Shown one piece after another: positions 34,635-44,075 of a stretch of 54,420 nucleotides of DNA (positions are counted from its first letter, which is position 1; each line of letters begins with the position of its first letter). Under the pieces are notes generated by a model. The model made no database searches and had not been told where the DNA came from. It saw only the letters and a list, made by a program, of their open reading frames with translations. The stretch is from NCBI RefSeq assembly GCF_003601975.1, contig NZ_QZWZ01000040.1, forward strand, positions 1 to 54,420, read 5' to 3'. The stretch is from Mesorhizobium waimense. Its GTDB lineage: Bacteria > Pseudomonadota > Alphaproteobacteria > Rhizobiales > Rhizobiaceae. The position numbers were made by a program, and so were the translations under genes.

Positions 34635-37166
34635 CTACCCGGGCTTGTGACAAAGCCGATCCAGCGCATCTCGAAGTGCAGTGGCGGCATCGCCACGCTC
34701 GTCAGGGGACATCAGCTCCGGTTCAAGTTCCAGCCTGAAGTGCGGCAGCTCGGTTCGAACGGCACGGCGAGCGGCCGCCAGATTTGCCTTCAGATCGATG
34801 ACGCGGTAGGTGGCGACGGGATAGGCGATCCCCTTGACCTGGACGTGCCCCAGCTCCTCACAGTCGATTGAGTCCTTCACTTGCGCAAACGTCTCGTAGG
34901 AAATGAGGATGGCCCCCGGCGGCGCCTCCTGCTCCAGGCGCGAGGCGAGATTCACGGCGCCGCCGATTATCGTGTAGTCCATTCGGTCCTCGCTGCCGAA
35001 GTTACCGACGGTGCAGTAGTCGGTATGGATGCCGATGCGACAGCGCAGCGGTATTTCGATCCCCATGTCCCGCCAGACTTCGGCGAGCTCGCTAATCCGC
35101 TTTTGCATTGCAAGTGCCATCTGCGCGCAAGCCAGCGCGTCCTCCTTGACGCCGCGAGTCTCGGGATCGCCGAAAAACATCAGGATCGCGTCGCCGACAT
35201 ATTTGTCGATCGTCGCGCCGTGATCCGAAGCAATTTTCGACATTTCCGTCAGATAGTGATTGAGGAGCTGGGTGAGATCCTCGGATTCCATTTTGTCAGT
35301 GGTCTCGGTAAAGCCCGCGATATCGGAGAAGCATATTGTCAGCTTCTTGCGCTGGCTGGCGATCCTGACCTCCTGGCGGCCGGTGAATATCGAGCGATAC
35401 ACTTGGGGCGCCAGATACTTCGCCAGCTTGCTGGAAAGCGCCTCCAGAACCACGGATTTCTCGGCGAGGTTCTCCTCCCTTTGCTTCAGCTCAGTGATGT
35501 CCGAATAGACGGCGACCGTGCCGCCGGCGCTGATCCGCCGCTCGCTGATCATGACCCATCGCCCGTCCCCTCGCCGCTGCACCCAAGGTTCGCCAGGGTT
35601 GCGGTGCCGCGAGAGGCGCTCGGCGACCCACTCCTCGACCCGCCCCTCGGCGTCCCTGATGTAGCCGCGCTCAGCGGATCGGCGAATGATTTGCTCGAAT
35701 GTCGTGCCGGGCGTCAGTTCGGTCTCCAGACCGGTGTAGAGCAATTCGCGGTAGCGGCTGTTGCTGAGGACGAGCCGGTCCTCCCCGTCGTACAGAGCGA
35801 ATCCTTCGGAGATGCTTTCGATGGCATCGATGAGCCGCTGACGAGCTTCCGCAACGTCGCGCAGGTTCTTTTCCTCGACCTCGACAGCAGTATCCCGGAA
35901 GAGTCTCAGCGCTTCGGCCATGCGCCCGATTTCGTCGCTGCCCGCGGCTGGCAGCGGCGCACGAAGGTTGCCCCCCGCAATCGCGAGCATGCCCTGGCTC
36001 ACGGCCCCCAGTCGGGCGAGGAGGCTGCGGTCGACATAGAGCCAGACAACCAGAACCGAACTCAGGAGGCTGAGGAAGGCGGAGCCGAGCACAACCGCGG
36101 TGCCGTAGCGCTGGACGAGCGCGGCTTCGCGACCGGACGCAGCGATCTCCTGGTCTGCCGTAGCGACCAGGCGATCGACGCCAGCGGTGAGATTGCGCGA
36201 CAGTCGATTGTTCTCGGCCAGAAGCCTTTCGCCCTGTGCCAGGACAGCAAACTCGTCCTCCCGCGCCTTGGGGATGCCGTCCTCGCCGTCGGTCAAACCC
36301 TTGAATTCGTCGACACGCTGCCGGAAGCGGGTTCGCAGCTTTTCGTCGATCTCCATGGAAGCCTTTTCAAGAGCAGTGAGCGAACGGCGTAGCGGAAAAA
36401 GGATCAACGCCAGGTCGCCCGGCGTCGGCGCGTTCGCGACCTTCACCAGCGCGTCGTTGACCGCCGAGATCTCCCGCTGCGCCTTCTGCTGGGGGATGTA
36501 GGCCGCAATCGCCTGGACCAGGTCGGCCATCGCCGCTGCGCGTCGATCGGGCGACAGCGACGTGTCGGCCGCGACCGCCCGCCATTGCGGGAGCCTGGAA
36601 TCCATCACCAGGATGCCGGTGGCGACAAGGCGCTGGCTTCCGGTCGTCGTCGCGGCGAGGCGGTTCAGGAGCTCCTCCTTGCGGGCGACCACGTCGAGCC
36701 GGGCGACAACAAGAGAGTCGAGCTCTTTCAAGTTGCGCCTCAGAACAATCGCGGCTTCCTCGATCTCGGCCAAAGGCACTGTGCCTAACGTGGCATCCCG
36801 GAGGTCCGTGCGCAGGGCCTCGAGGCGGGACATCTCGAGCGCGACGGCAGCCGAGACCTCGCTGTGCTGAGCCCTGCTAGTCGCTGCCAGCACCGATGGC
36901 GCGGCAGCAGCGACCCGTTCGGCCTGGCGCGACAGCTGGAGGGAGGCGAGCGCCGACGGCACTCGATCTGTGGTAATTCGGTCGACGACGTCGCCAACCT
37001 GGAGGAAAGCATAAAGCGCCGCAGCGGTTGCCAGCACCGCAAGGGCGCTGATCCCGAAAAAGGCGAGCAACAGCCGGCCCCGTATGCCGAGGCGTTCAAG
37101 CATCTCGGCGAGTCGGAACAGTCCGGCCACACTGGTCTGCATCAGACTAGACGTCTCAGCCGGCAC
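34635..37166 (-). CDS. Receptor-type class III cyclase: periplasmic domain, HAMP, PAS, cyclase
   Basis: 843 residues from GTG 37166 (ATG 37142 is an alternative). Membrane helix near 32-56, a long helical periplasmic region (57-354), a second helix 355-378, HAMP 379-432, PAS 443-560 (IDAIESISEGFALYDGEDRL...VAVYSDITELKQ), then a cyclase domain 603-785. The latter has Asp614 (FSDIAGFT), Lys655 and Asp659 (DKYVGDAILMFFG), Asn739 and Arg743; the second adenine-reading Asp is Gly (IIGGAVNLASR). It is an inner-membrane sensor that should respond to a periplasmic cue by making cyclic nucleotide. The upstream gene encodes a periplasmic ligand-binding protein ending 18 bp before, so the two form one operon. 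Confidence 0.88.
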   Translation of the reverse strand: MPAETSSLMQTSVAGLFRLAEMLERLGIRGRLLLAFFGISALAVLATAAALYAFLQVGDVVDRITTDRVPSALASLQLSRQAERVAAAAPSVLAATSRAQHSEVSAAVALEMSRLEALRTDLRDATLGTVPLAEIEEAAIVLRRNLKELDSLVVARLDVVARKEELLNRLAATTTGSQRLVATGILVMDSRLPQWRAVAADTSLSPDRRAAAMADLVQAIAAYIPQQKAQREISAVNDALVKVANAPTPGDLALILFPLRRSLTALEKASMEIDEKLRTRFRQRVDEFKGLTDGEDGIPKAREDEFAVLAQGERLLAENNRLSRNLTAGVDRLVATADQEIAASGREAALVQRYGTAVVLGSAFLSLLSSVLVVWLYVDRSLLARLGAVSQGMLAIAGGNLRAPLPAAGSDEIGRMAEALRLFRDTAVEVEEKNLRDVAEARQRLIDAIESISEGFALYDGEDRLVLSNSRYRELLYTGLETELTPGTTFEQIIRRSAERGYIRDAEGRVEEWVAERLSRHRNPGEPWVQRRGDGRWVMISERRISAGGTVAVYSDITELKQREENLAEKSVVLEALSSKLAKYLAPQVYRSIFTGRQEVRIASQRKKLTICFSDIAGFTETTDKMESEDLTQLLNHYLTEMSKIASDHGATIDKYVGDAILMFFGDPETRGVKEDALACAQMALAMQKRISELAEVWRDMGIEIPLRCRIGIHTDYCTVGNFGSEDRMDYTIIGGAVNLASRLEQEAPPGAILISYETFAQVKDSIDCEELGHVQVKGIAYPVATYRVIDLKANLAAARRAVRTELPHFRLELEPELMSPDERGDAATALRDALDRLCHKPG

Positions 37167-37184
37167 GCCGGCGATCAGCGAACC

Positions 37185-38279
37185 CTATTCAACCGGCACG
37201 TACTCTCCGCCGCGCCAGACGTACCAAACCCAGTTTTGGGTCGTGAGGTCGCCCTTGTCGTCAAAGTCGATACGGCCCAACACAGTATCAAATTGATTGC
37301 CGCGCAGCGACGCAATCACAGCTTGGAGCTTTAGTGAGCCGGCCTTCTCCACCGCCTGCGACCAGGCCTGGACGGCGGCGTAACTGAACAGCGTATAGCC
37401 TGCGGGCTCGAAGTTTTCAGCCCGGAACCGCTCGACGACTGAGGCCGCTTCGGGATTTCGGCGAGCATCCGCCGGGAACGTGAAGATGGTCCCCTCGGCC
37501 GCGGGGCCGGCGATCAAGGCAAATTCCTCGGTCGCCATGCCATCGCCTGAGACTAGCTGAACCGTATAGCTGCGGTCGCGCGCGGCGCGAACCATGAGTG
37601 CGACCTCGGCATGATATCCGCCGACATATGCCACGGCGATATTCGCAGCCTTTAGCGAAGCGATCTCGGCCGAATAATCGCTCTTCGCGGGGGTGTACTC
37701 CTCGTATATCGCTTCGACTACGCCGCGCTTGTTCAGCTGTTTTCGAGTCTCGTCGGCAAGACCCCTTCCATAAGTGGTGCCGTCGTGAAGGATCGCAATC
37801 CTTTTGTCGCTCCAATTTTCGGCCAGGTAGTTGCCGGCCACGATCCCCTGCGTGTCGTCGCGACCAATGACGCGAAAAACGTTGGCGCGGCCTTGTTCAG
37901 TCAACAACGGATTGGTCGATCCTGGTGAAATCTGCAAAACGCCCGCCGCCTCGTACACCTTCGATGCTGGGATCGAGGCTCCAGAGCAGTAGTGCCCTAC
38001 GACGAGCACCACACCGTCACCCACCAGCTTCTGGGCTGCGGCGACCGCTTGCTCGGGATCACAGAAGTCGTCGGCCATGATGAGTCGCATCTGCTGGCCG
38101 AGTACGCCACCCGTTGCATTGATGTCGGCCACGGCCATCTCTGCGCCACGCTGCCCCTGCTCGCCGAACCAGGCGAGCCGTCCCGTCAGCGCGGATGAAA
38201 CCCCAATCAGCACCTCCGCCCGCGCGGAACTGAACACGGCCGCGAGAACTAAGATCACTATGGCGATGATGCGGTGCAT
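37185..38279 (-). CDS. Periplasmic binding protein, LivJ/branched-chain amino acid type
   Basis: 364 residues with a clear Sec signal (MHRIIAIVILVLAAVFSSARA, then EVLIG). The mature protein is a type I periplasmic binding protein: GVSSALTGRLAWFGEQGQRG, GHYCSGASIPASKVYEAAG, ISPGSTNP, and RIDFDDKGDL near the end. No permease or ATPase genes adjoin it; instead the receptor cyclase follows by 18 bp. I infer that it delivers a ligand to that cyclase rather than to a transporter. A strong AAGGGGGTG ribosome site precedes the ATG at 38279. Confidence 0.87.
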   Translation of the reverse strand: MHRIIAIVILVLAAVFSSARAEVLIGVSSALTGRLAWFGEQGQRGAEMAVADINATGGVLGQQMRLIMADDFCDPEQAVAAAQKLVGDGVVLVVGHYCSGASIPASKVYEAAGVLQISPGSTNPLLTEQGRANVFRVIGRDDTQGIVAGNYLAENWSDKRIAILHDGTTYGRGLADETRKQLNKRGVVEAIYEEYTPAKSDYSAEIASLKAANIAVAYVGGYHAEVALMVRAARDRSYTVQLVSGDGMATEEFALIAGPAAEGTIFTFPADARRNPEAASVVERFRAENFEPAGYTLFSYAAVQAWSQAVEKAGSLKLQAVIASLRGNQFDTVLGRIDFDDKGDLTTQNWVWYVWRGGEYVPVE

Positions 38280-38890
38280 GTGTGCACCCCCTTAACTGTA
38301 GCTTACGCCAATCCCGTCAGAGCCGACAGCCCCTTCGGCCAGCGCGACTATCTCGGCTGCTATTGCAGCGCCCACCCAATTTGGCGAAGCAATCATACAC
38401 TGAAATGGCGTGTTATAACTTCGTTCGCTGAGGTCGGAATCGCGCGCCAAATCCGGACGTTACCACTGACCGGAGTGAGCGTCGTGATTGGGTCAAACTT
38501 CATCGTACGCCTTCTGCGAACGACCGTCCGCAAAGGGGTCGAATGTTCTCATTCGCCTCGTCGATTGGAACGAGCAAGTTGCGCCACGAGCCCAGGCGAA
38601 CGATCACTACCGATGTAGAGCGGTCGTTCCTCGCAAAGAGCGCTGGGGGCTGGACTAGCCGAGACTGTCGTCGGACCGCGGTGAGTCAGAGGCTCGGACG
38701 CGGATCACATCGCTGCGTCGTTTTCTTCCATCGCCTCCGCCAGCCAACAGAGAGTGCACCAAGCTCATGGTCTTCGCAACGGAACCATCTCGGCTTCATC
38801 GGCGCGCCCCGAACCTTGCATGATTCGATTGGCTGAGCCGATTGGTGCTACACTGGCGAGCGGGCCAACGCGCAGACCCTGTTCAAGAAT
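38280..38890. other. Long intergenic region
   Basis: About 610 bp between two divergent genes with no gene I can support. It must contain the promoters of the binding-protein/cyclase operon and of the ferredoxin-cyclase gene. Its irregular composition suggests decayed sequence. Confidence 0.4.
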
Positions 38891-40273
38891 ATGACCAAAG
38901 TAACCGCTCTACCTGACCAGATCGATTTTAACGTGGCCGCCGATGAGACCTTGCTCGAGGCGGCTCTCAGATCGGGCGTGCCGTTCGCCCATGCATGCGG
39001 CGGCCGGGCGAAATGCTCGACATGCCGCGTCTGGGTGCTCGATGGCCTTGAGGCTTGCCCGGACCGGAATCCGGCCGAAACCCTCATGGCGGACCGGTTG
39101 AGATTGGCGGATGAAGTTAGGCTGGCCTGTCAGCTCAGGCCGGAAGGCGAGCTTCGCGTCCGACGCCTGGTGCTGGACGAAACCGACATGATGATCACCA
39201 GCCAGCTTGGCGTTTCTGCCGCGACGCGTTGCGGCGAAGCAAAGCATGTTGCGGTCTTCTTCAGTGACATTGTCGATTTCACGGCACTGTCTGAGCGGCT
39301 TTCGCCCTACGACGTGATGTATCTGCTCAATCGCTACTTCGCCCAGGTCGGCGACATCATCGAGCAGAATGGCGGTTTCATCGACAAACTCATCGGCGAT
39401 GGGCTCATGGCAATATTCGGCATCGACGACCAGCCCGACGCTCCGCTCCGCGCCGTGAACGCCGCGCTCCAGACCCTCGCCACAGTCGATCGTCTGAAGC
39501 CGTTCTTTAGCTCGATGTATGGCATCGATTTCGATATTCGTATCGGCCTCAACTATGGCGAAGCCGTCATCGGCACGTTGGGGTTCGCCGGACACGAACG
39601 TCTCACGGCAATCGGCGATGTGGTGAATCTGGCCAGCCGGGTCGAGGCGGCCAACAAAGATGCCGGTACGCGCTTGCTAATATCCGAGGCCCTCCGCGAC
39701 CAGATCGCTGACAAGGTGGAAATCGGCGACTTCATCAGGGTGCGCCTTCGCGGTACCGGCGAGCGCACAAGCCTGTTCGAAATCGTCAGGCTGAAGCCCG
39801 AAATTGACGCCGAGCTGAATGCCAAGGGGCTTCGTGAAACCATCCGTCAGGGCGGCAGGAGGTGGATTCGCGCTTTTGCCGAAGACGCGCTTCAGCCCTA
39901 CGAACGCCGGATTCTCGATTTTGACGATTACGACATCGTCGTCGTTCGCGGATCCGACAACTATTGCGCCTTCAACAATGCCTGCCCGCATCTGCATCTG
40001 CCGCTCTACGAACGCCGAAGTTCCGCTCAAGCCGAAAAGCTGAAGCTCCCACACACGGAGAGCACGATCACCGCAGATCTTGGCTTGGTCTGCCGCTGGC
40101 ATCAGAGTTGTTTCGACCTGTCTACTGGCGAAATCAGAGGGTGGGCGCAGTTGCAGCAGGATGGTACTGCGCCGGGCTATGAATTCGCGGGTAACATTTC
40201 GAAAAACCGCGCAAAGCTGATCGTATATCCCTGCCGAAAGCAGGACGGCTTTGTGTGGATCGGGCTCGAGTGA
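38891..40273 (+). CDS. Ferredoxin-cyclase-Rieske fusion protein (redox-linked class III cyclase)
   Basis: 460 residues in three parts. Residues 1-95 are a plant/adrenodoxin-type [2Fe-2S] ferredoxin with ligands Cys36, Cys42, Cys45 (CGGRAKCSTC) and Cys80 (LACQLRP). Residues 115-300 are a class III cyclase with all catalytic positions: Asp126 (FSDIVDF), Lys166 and Asp170 (DKLIGDG), Asp243, Asn246 and Arg250 (GDVVNLASR), so cAMP is expected. Residues 335-460 are a Rieske [2Fe-2S] domain with Cys365/His367 (CPHLHL) and Cys401/His404 (CRWHQSCF). Two different iron-sulfur centres flanking a cyclase imply control by redox state or oxygen. There is no membrane helix. The gene appears monocistronic. 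Confidence 0.9.
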   Translation: MTKVTALPDQIDFNVAADETLLEAALRSGVPFAHACGGRAKCSTCRVWVLDGLEACPDRNPAETLMADRLRLADEVRLACQLRPEGELRVRRLVLDETDMMITSQLGVSAATRCGEAKHVAVFFSDIVDFTALSERLSPYDVMYLLNRYFAQVGDIIEQNGGFIDKLIGDGLMAIFGIDDQPDAPLRAVNAALQTLATVDRLKPFFSSMYGIDFDIRIGLNYGEAVIGTLGFAGHERLTAIGDVVNLASRVEAANKDAGTRLLISEALRDQIADKVEIGDFIRVRLRGTGERTSLFEIVRLKPEIDAELNAKGLRETIRQGGRRWIRAFAEDALQPYERRILDFDDYDIVVVRGSDNYCAFNNACPHLHLPLYERRSSAQAEKLKLPHTESTITADLGLVCRWHQSCFDLSTGEIRGWAQLQQDGTAPGYEFAGNISKNRAKLIVYPCRKQDGFVWIGLE

Positions 40274-40757
40274 AGCGACTTTCCGATATTTCAGTTTTCC
40301 GTCGCGACACAGTATCGAGAAGCGGATGCGGCATGGTCAGGCTCCTTGTTGAAGAAGCCCGGTGATGCACTGCCTCGGCCGAACCACGCTCAATGCGAAC
40401 GCGACGATCGGTTCGTGATCTCTACCTCACCCCACGCGCCCATCCCGCGCAGCGGGTTCGTTCTGCGCCTAAAACAAGACACTCATTGTCTGGCGCTGAG
40501 CGGGTCAGGGAAGAACGGTAGCGGATGGCTTGCTGATATCCTCGAACAGGGCTGTCAACGCTGCTTCGACGCAAACGACGGCCACGCAGCCGCCCGAATC
40601 GGCCGCGCTCTGCCACCGGACCCACACTGATCGTACGATGCCCATTTGCGCTGCCGCTTGCTGGTCGACGGCTATCGGTTCATCCTTGTGTGAATACCCC
40701 GGCCGTGAAGTGCGTAGCGAGATCACGCCGTCACGGCCCCTAGTGAGGTCTTGTTCG
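40274..40757. other. Intergenic region before the zinc-ribbon cyclase
   Basis: About 480 bp. Frames on both strands exist but none shows a known domain. The frame of the downstream cyclase stays open upstream to 40530, but homology begins only at 40758. Confidence 0.35.
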
Positions 40758-43700
40758 ATGGACTGCTCGGGCTGCGGTTTCGAGGTTGAGGGCGGTTACG
40801 CTTTCTGTCCGAGGTGTGGCAGGCGTCAGCCCGTGCCATGCGCCAGTTGCGGCTACTCCTGCGCACCTGATTTCGAGTTCTGTCCGAAATGTGGGGCAAG
40901 CGTCGGTGCGCCCGCAAAAGCCGTCGAACGGCCTGCTCCGACACCAAGCCGGACCATTGTGCCGCCTTCTCGAACTCCGTCGCTGCTTCCGAACATCGAA
41001 AGCGAAGATGGGCTGCATCCCGTCTCTGACGCCGATCGCCGAACGGTAACGGTTCTGTTCGCCGACCTTTGCGGCTTCACGACACTCAGCGAACAGCTCG
41101 ACCCCGAGGTCATGCAAGCGCTGCAGAACGAACTGTTCAAGGAATTGACGGCGGCCGTGCGAAACTTTGGTGGTTTCGTCGACAAATTCATCGGCGATGC
41201 ACTGCTCGCTTTGTTCGGTGCGCCGGTCGCGCACGAGGACGATCCGGAACGTGCGCTTCGCGCCGCCCTCGACATGATCGCTCGGACGGCGCGGCTCGGC
41301 GAAAGCGCCCCCCACTCCGGCACGCCTCTGTTGCTCCACATCGGCATAAACACTGGTCCGGTCGTTACTGGCGGATTGGGCATCGGCACCGCCAAATCCT
41401 ATTCGGTGACCGGCGACACAGTGAATACGGCGCAACGCCTGCAATCGCTGGCCGCGCCGGGTGAGGTGCTGGTAGGCGAGCTCACTCACAGGCTGACCCG
41501 GCATGCCTTCGCTTACGAGTCGCTGGGTGATGTCGTGCTTCGCGGCAAGGCTGGCAGTGTGCTCGTCCATCGACTGGATGCACCGCTTGCGGCGCCGCGT
41601 GCAGCGCGTGGACTCGAGGCGCTCGGCCTCAGCGCGCCGATGATAGGTCGTGGTTCGGAGCTCCATAGAATGCTGGCGAGCCTTGACCAGGCGTGCGGCG
41701 GCTCGGCCCAACTTGTCCGCCTCGTCGGAGAAGCCGGTATCGGGAAATCGCGGCTGGTGAAGGAGTTCGTCGCCCGCGTCGGCGACGAGGATCGTTTTCG
41801 CAACGTCGCCGTGCGGCAGGCCACGTGCTCACCGCTGGGTGAACAGTCATTTGGTGCCTTGGGCGCAGTGGTGCGCAGCGCTGCCGGGATGATGCAAAAC
41901 GACAATGGGGACGAAATGCGGGGGAAGCTCGCAGGCTTGCTTACCGATCTCGGCCTGCAGGGTGAGGAGGCGAAGCGGCTGATGCCATTGCTCTACCATG
42001 TGCTTGGCCTTGGCGACCCCGATGCCACCTTGCAGCATGTCGAGCCCGAGCAGCTGCGCCGGCAAATTCTCTACGCAGTCCGCACAATCATCGAACGGCG
42101 GCTTGCGTTGTCGCCGCTGTTGATTGTCGTCGAAGACCTGCACTGGGCCGACGCCGTGTCGCTCGAGGCACTGCGTTTCGTGATGGACAGGTTGGAACGC
42201 ACGCGGTTGATGGTGCTGGTCACGCATCGTCCGGCGCCGGACAACGGCCAGCTCGACTCAAGTCGGGTCAGTCACACAGCGCTCAGGCTTTCGCCGCTCA
42301 ACAATGATGACGGACGCAGCCTGCTGGCGGCGCTTTTCGGCGAGAGCTGGGTAAATTCCGCAGGAGGGCTTCTCGACCAGATCCTCGAGCGCGCGGGCGG
42401 CAACCCCCTTTTTGTAGAGGAGATCGTTCGCGGCCTTATCGATCGCGGTGTACTGATGCGCGAGGGCCAGCGATGGCGGACTGTGGCAGGCGAAGTCGCA
42501 ACCGGCATTCCCGCCACTATCCAGGCAATGTTGCTTGCTCGGATCGACCGGCTGCCCCAAGAGGTGCGCCGGTTGGCCCAGGAAGCCGCGGTAATCGGCC
42601 CGCGCTTCGATGCCACACTTCTGAAAACCGTGACAGCCGACCCCGGTCGGCTAGAAGCCGGCTGCGAACTGCTTTGCGATGCGGAAATCATCGAGGAAGT
42701 TGCTGGATCAGGCTCGGTCTCGTCGCAAAGCTACCGCTTTACGCAAACATTGCTGCAGGACGTGATCTATCAGAATCTGCTCCTGCAACGCCGGACCGAA
42801 ATCCACGGGCGGGTCGGTGCTGCCTTGGAGCAATTGTGCGGCGACAAGCCGGAACGGCTCGAGGATTTGACCGTGCTCGGTCATCATTTCGCACAGAGCG
42901 CCGAGCGGGAGAGGGGCGCGCATTACCTGCAGGCGGCGGGCGATCGCGCTCGCATGATATACGCCAACGACGACGCCCTTCGCTTCTACGAGCGAGCACT
43001 GACAGCGCTGGGCGCGATCGGGCAAACACCGCTCAAACTGGCAATTGCAGAGCGCATTGCCGATCTGAGCGGCCCGCTAGGCCGCCGCGAGATCGCGCAC
43101 CACCACTACGAGACGGTGTTGCAGGCATACCGCGAGTCGGCCAATCGTGTCGCGTCGGCGCGAGTTTTGCGGAAGATCGGTCGGCTGCTCTGGGACGTCG
43201 GCAAGCGGGACAACGCAGAATCCCGCTACGCTGAAGCGACAGCGCTCCTCGATGGAGCAGATGCCCCGATCGAGCAGGCGCATCTCTGGCAAGAACGTGG
43301 CCGACAGGCGTTCCGTAGCGGAGATCACGCTCTCGCGGCAAAATGGGCAGACGCTGCGCTGGATTGCGTACGCTCTCTGACAACGGAGCATGTCTCCGAG
43401 GTAGGGTGTGATGCCACTCTTGTGACCGCCGAGGCACTTAATACAAAGGCTGTTGCGCTGGCTCGCCTTGGGCGAAACCGTGAAGCCGTGCGTGAGGTTG
43501 AGCGTAGCATTGAATTGGCCGAAGCCGCCGGTCTGCTGGGCGCGGCCTGCCGCGGCTACACCAATCTCGGCGTGCTTTACACGACCATCGATCCGGCACA
43601 GGCGATGGAGGTCTGTCGGCGCGGTCTTGAAGTGGCGCGCCATATTGGTGATCTGGGATTCCAGGCGCGCCTCCTCGCCAATCTGGCGGTCGCTTGTTGT

Positions 43701-44057
43701 ACTTTCACGGATCGCTGTCCAACGGAGGGCGTGCCTGCTGCCGAGAAGGCGATCGAGATCGACCGGGCGCTCGACCAGCGCGAGCACCTGCCGGTGCCGT
43801 TGATCGTGCTTGGGCAGATCCACCAGTGCAACGGCCGTCCGGAACTGGCGGTTGGCTTGTTCCACGAAGCACTGGACGTGGCCCGCGAAACGGGCGAGCC
43901 CCAACTGCTGTTTCCGTGCTATGATGGTCTTGCAACGCTTAATCTCGACCTCGACAATCTGGCCGAGGCCGAACGCTACTTTTCCCTGGCGCAGGGTATA
44001 TGCGCCCAGCACGGGCTCGACCCGGAAGCGCTTGTGGTGCTGCCTTTTCTCGACTAG
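40758..44057 (+). CDS. Zinc-ribbon / class III cyclase / AAA ATPase / TPR multidomain protein
   Basis: 1099 residues from ATG 40758, with GAGG upstream. Two zinc ribbons (Cys3, Cys6, Cys17, Cys20 and Cys28, Cys31, Cys42, Cys45), then a cyclase domain about 93-275 with Asp103 (FADLCGFTT), Lys143 and Asp147 (DKFIGDALLALFG), and GDTVNTAQR. A predicted AAA/STAND ATPase follows (Walker A GEAGIGKSR; Walker B LLIVVEDLHWADAV), then a TPR-rich C-terminal half. This layout is well known among actinobacterial and rhizobial cyclases and resembles STAND signalling proteins, which sense ligands through their repeats. The peroxiredoxin-like gene follows after 18 bp. Confidence 0.92.
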   Translation: MDCSGCGFEVEGGYAFCPRCGRRQPVPCASCGYSCAPDFEFCPKCGASVGAPAKAVERPAPTPSRTIVPPSRTPSLLPNIESEDGLHPVSDADRRTVTVLFADLCGFTTLSEQLDPEVMQALQNELFKELTAAVRNFGGFVDKFIGDALLALFGAPVAHEDDPERALRAALDMIARTARLGESAPHSGTPLLLHIGINTGPVVTGGLGIGTAKSYSVTGDTVNTAQRLQSLAAPGEVLVGELTHRLTRHAFAYESLGDVVLRGKAGSVLVHRLDAPLAAPRAARGLEALGLSAPMIGRGSELHRMLASLDQACGGSAQLVRLVGEAGIGKSRLVKEFVARVGDEDRFRNVAVRQATCSPLGEQSFGALGAVVRSAAGMMQNDNGDEMRGKLAGLLTDLGLQGEEAKRLMPLLYHVLGLGDPDATLQHVEPEQLRRQILYAVRTIIERRLALSPLLIVVEDLHWADAVSLEALRFVMDRLERTRLMVLVTHRPAPDNGQLDSSRVSHTALRLSPLNNDDGRSLLAALFGESWVNSAGGLLDQILERAGGNPLFVEEIVRGLIDRGVLMREGQRWRTVAGEVATGIPATIQAMLLARIDRLPQEVRRLAQEAAVIGPRFDATLLKTVTADPGRLEAGCELLCDAEIIEEVAGSGSVSSQSYRFTQTLLQDVIYQNLLLQRRTEIHGRVGAALEQLCGDKPERLEDLTVLGHHFAQSAERERGAHYLQAAGDRARMIYANDDALRFYERALTALGAIGQTPLKLAIAERIADLSGPLGRREIAHHHYETVLQAYRESANRVASARVLRKIGRLLWDVGKRDNAESRYAEATALLDGADAPIEQAHLWQERGRQAFRSGDHALAAKWADAALDCVRSLTTEHVSEVGCDATLVTAEALNTKAVALARLGRNREAVREVERSIELAEAAGLLGAACRGYTNLGVLYTTIDPAQAMEVCRRGLEVARHIGDLGFQARLLANLAVACCTFTDRCPTEGVPAAEKAIEIDRALDQREHLPVPLIVLGQIHQCNGRPELAVGLFHEALDVARETGEPQLLFPCYDGLATLNLDLDNLAEAERYFSLAQGICAQHGLDPEALVVLPFLD

Positions 44058-44075
44058 CCGGGTTGGAGGTTGGAA

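Noticed and set aside
34881..36392. Plus-strand frame of about 503 codons opposite the receptor cyclase
   Set aside because: Antisense to a gene with clear HAMP, PAS and cyclase motifs; no domain in the shadow.
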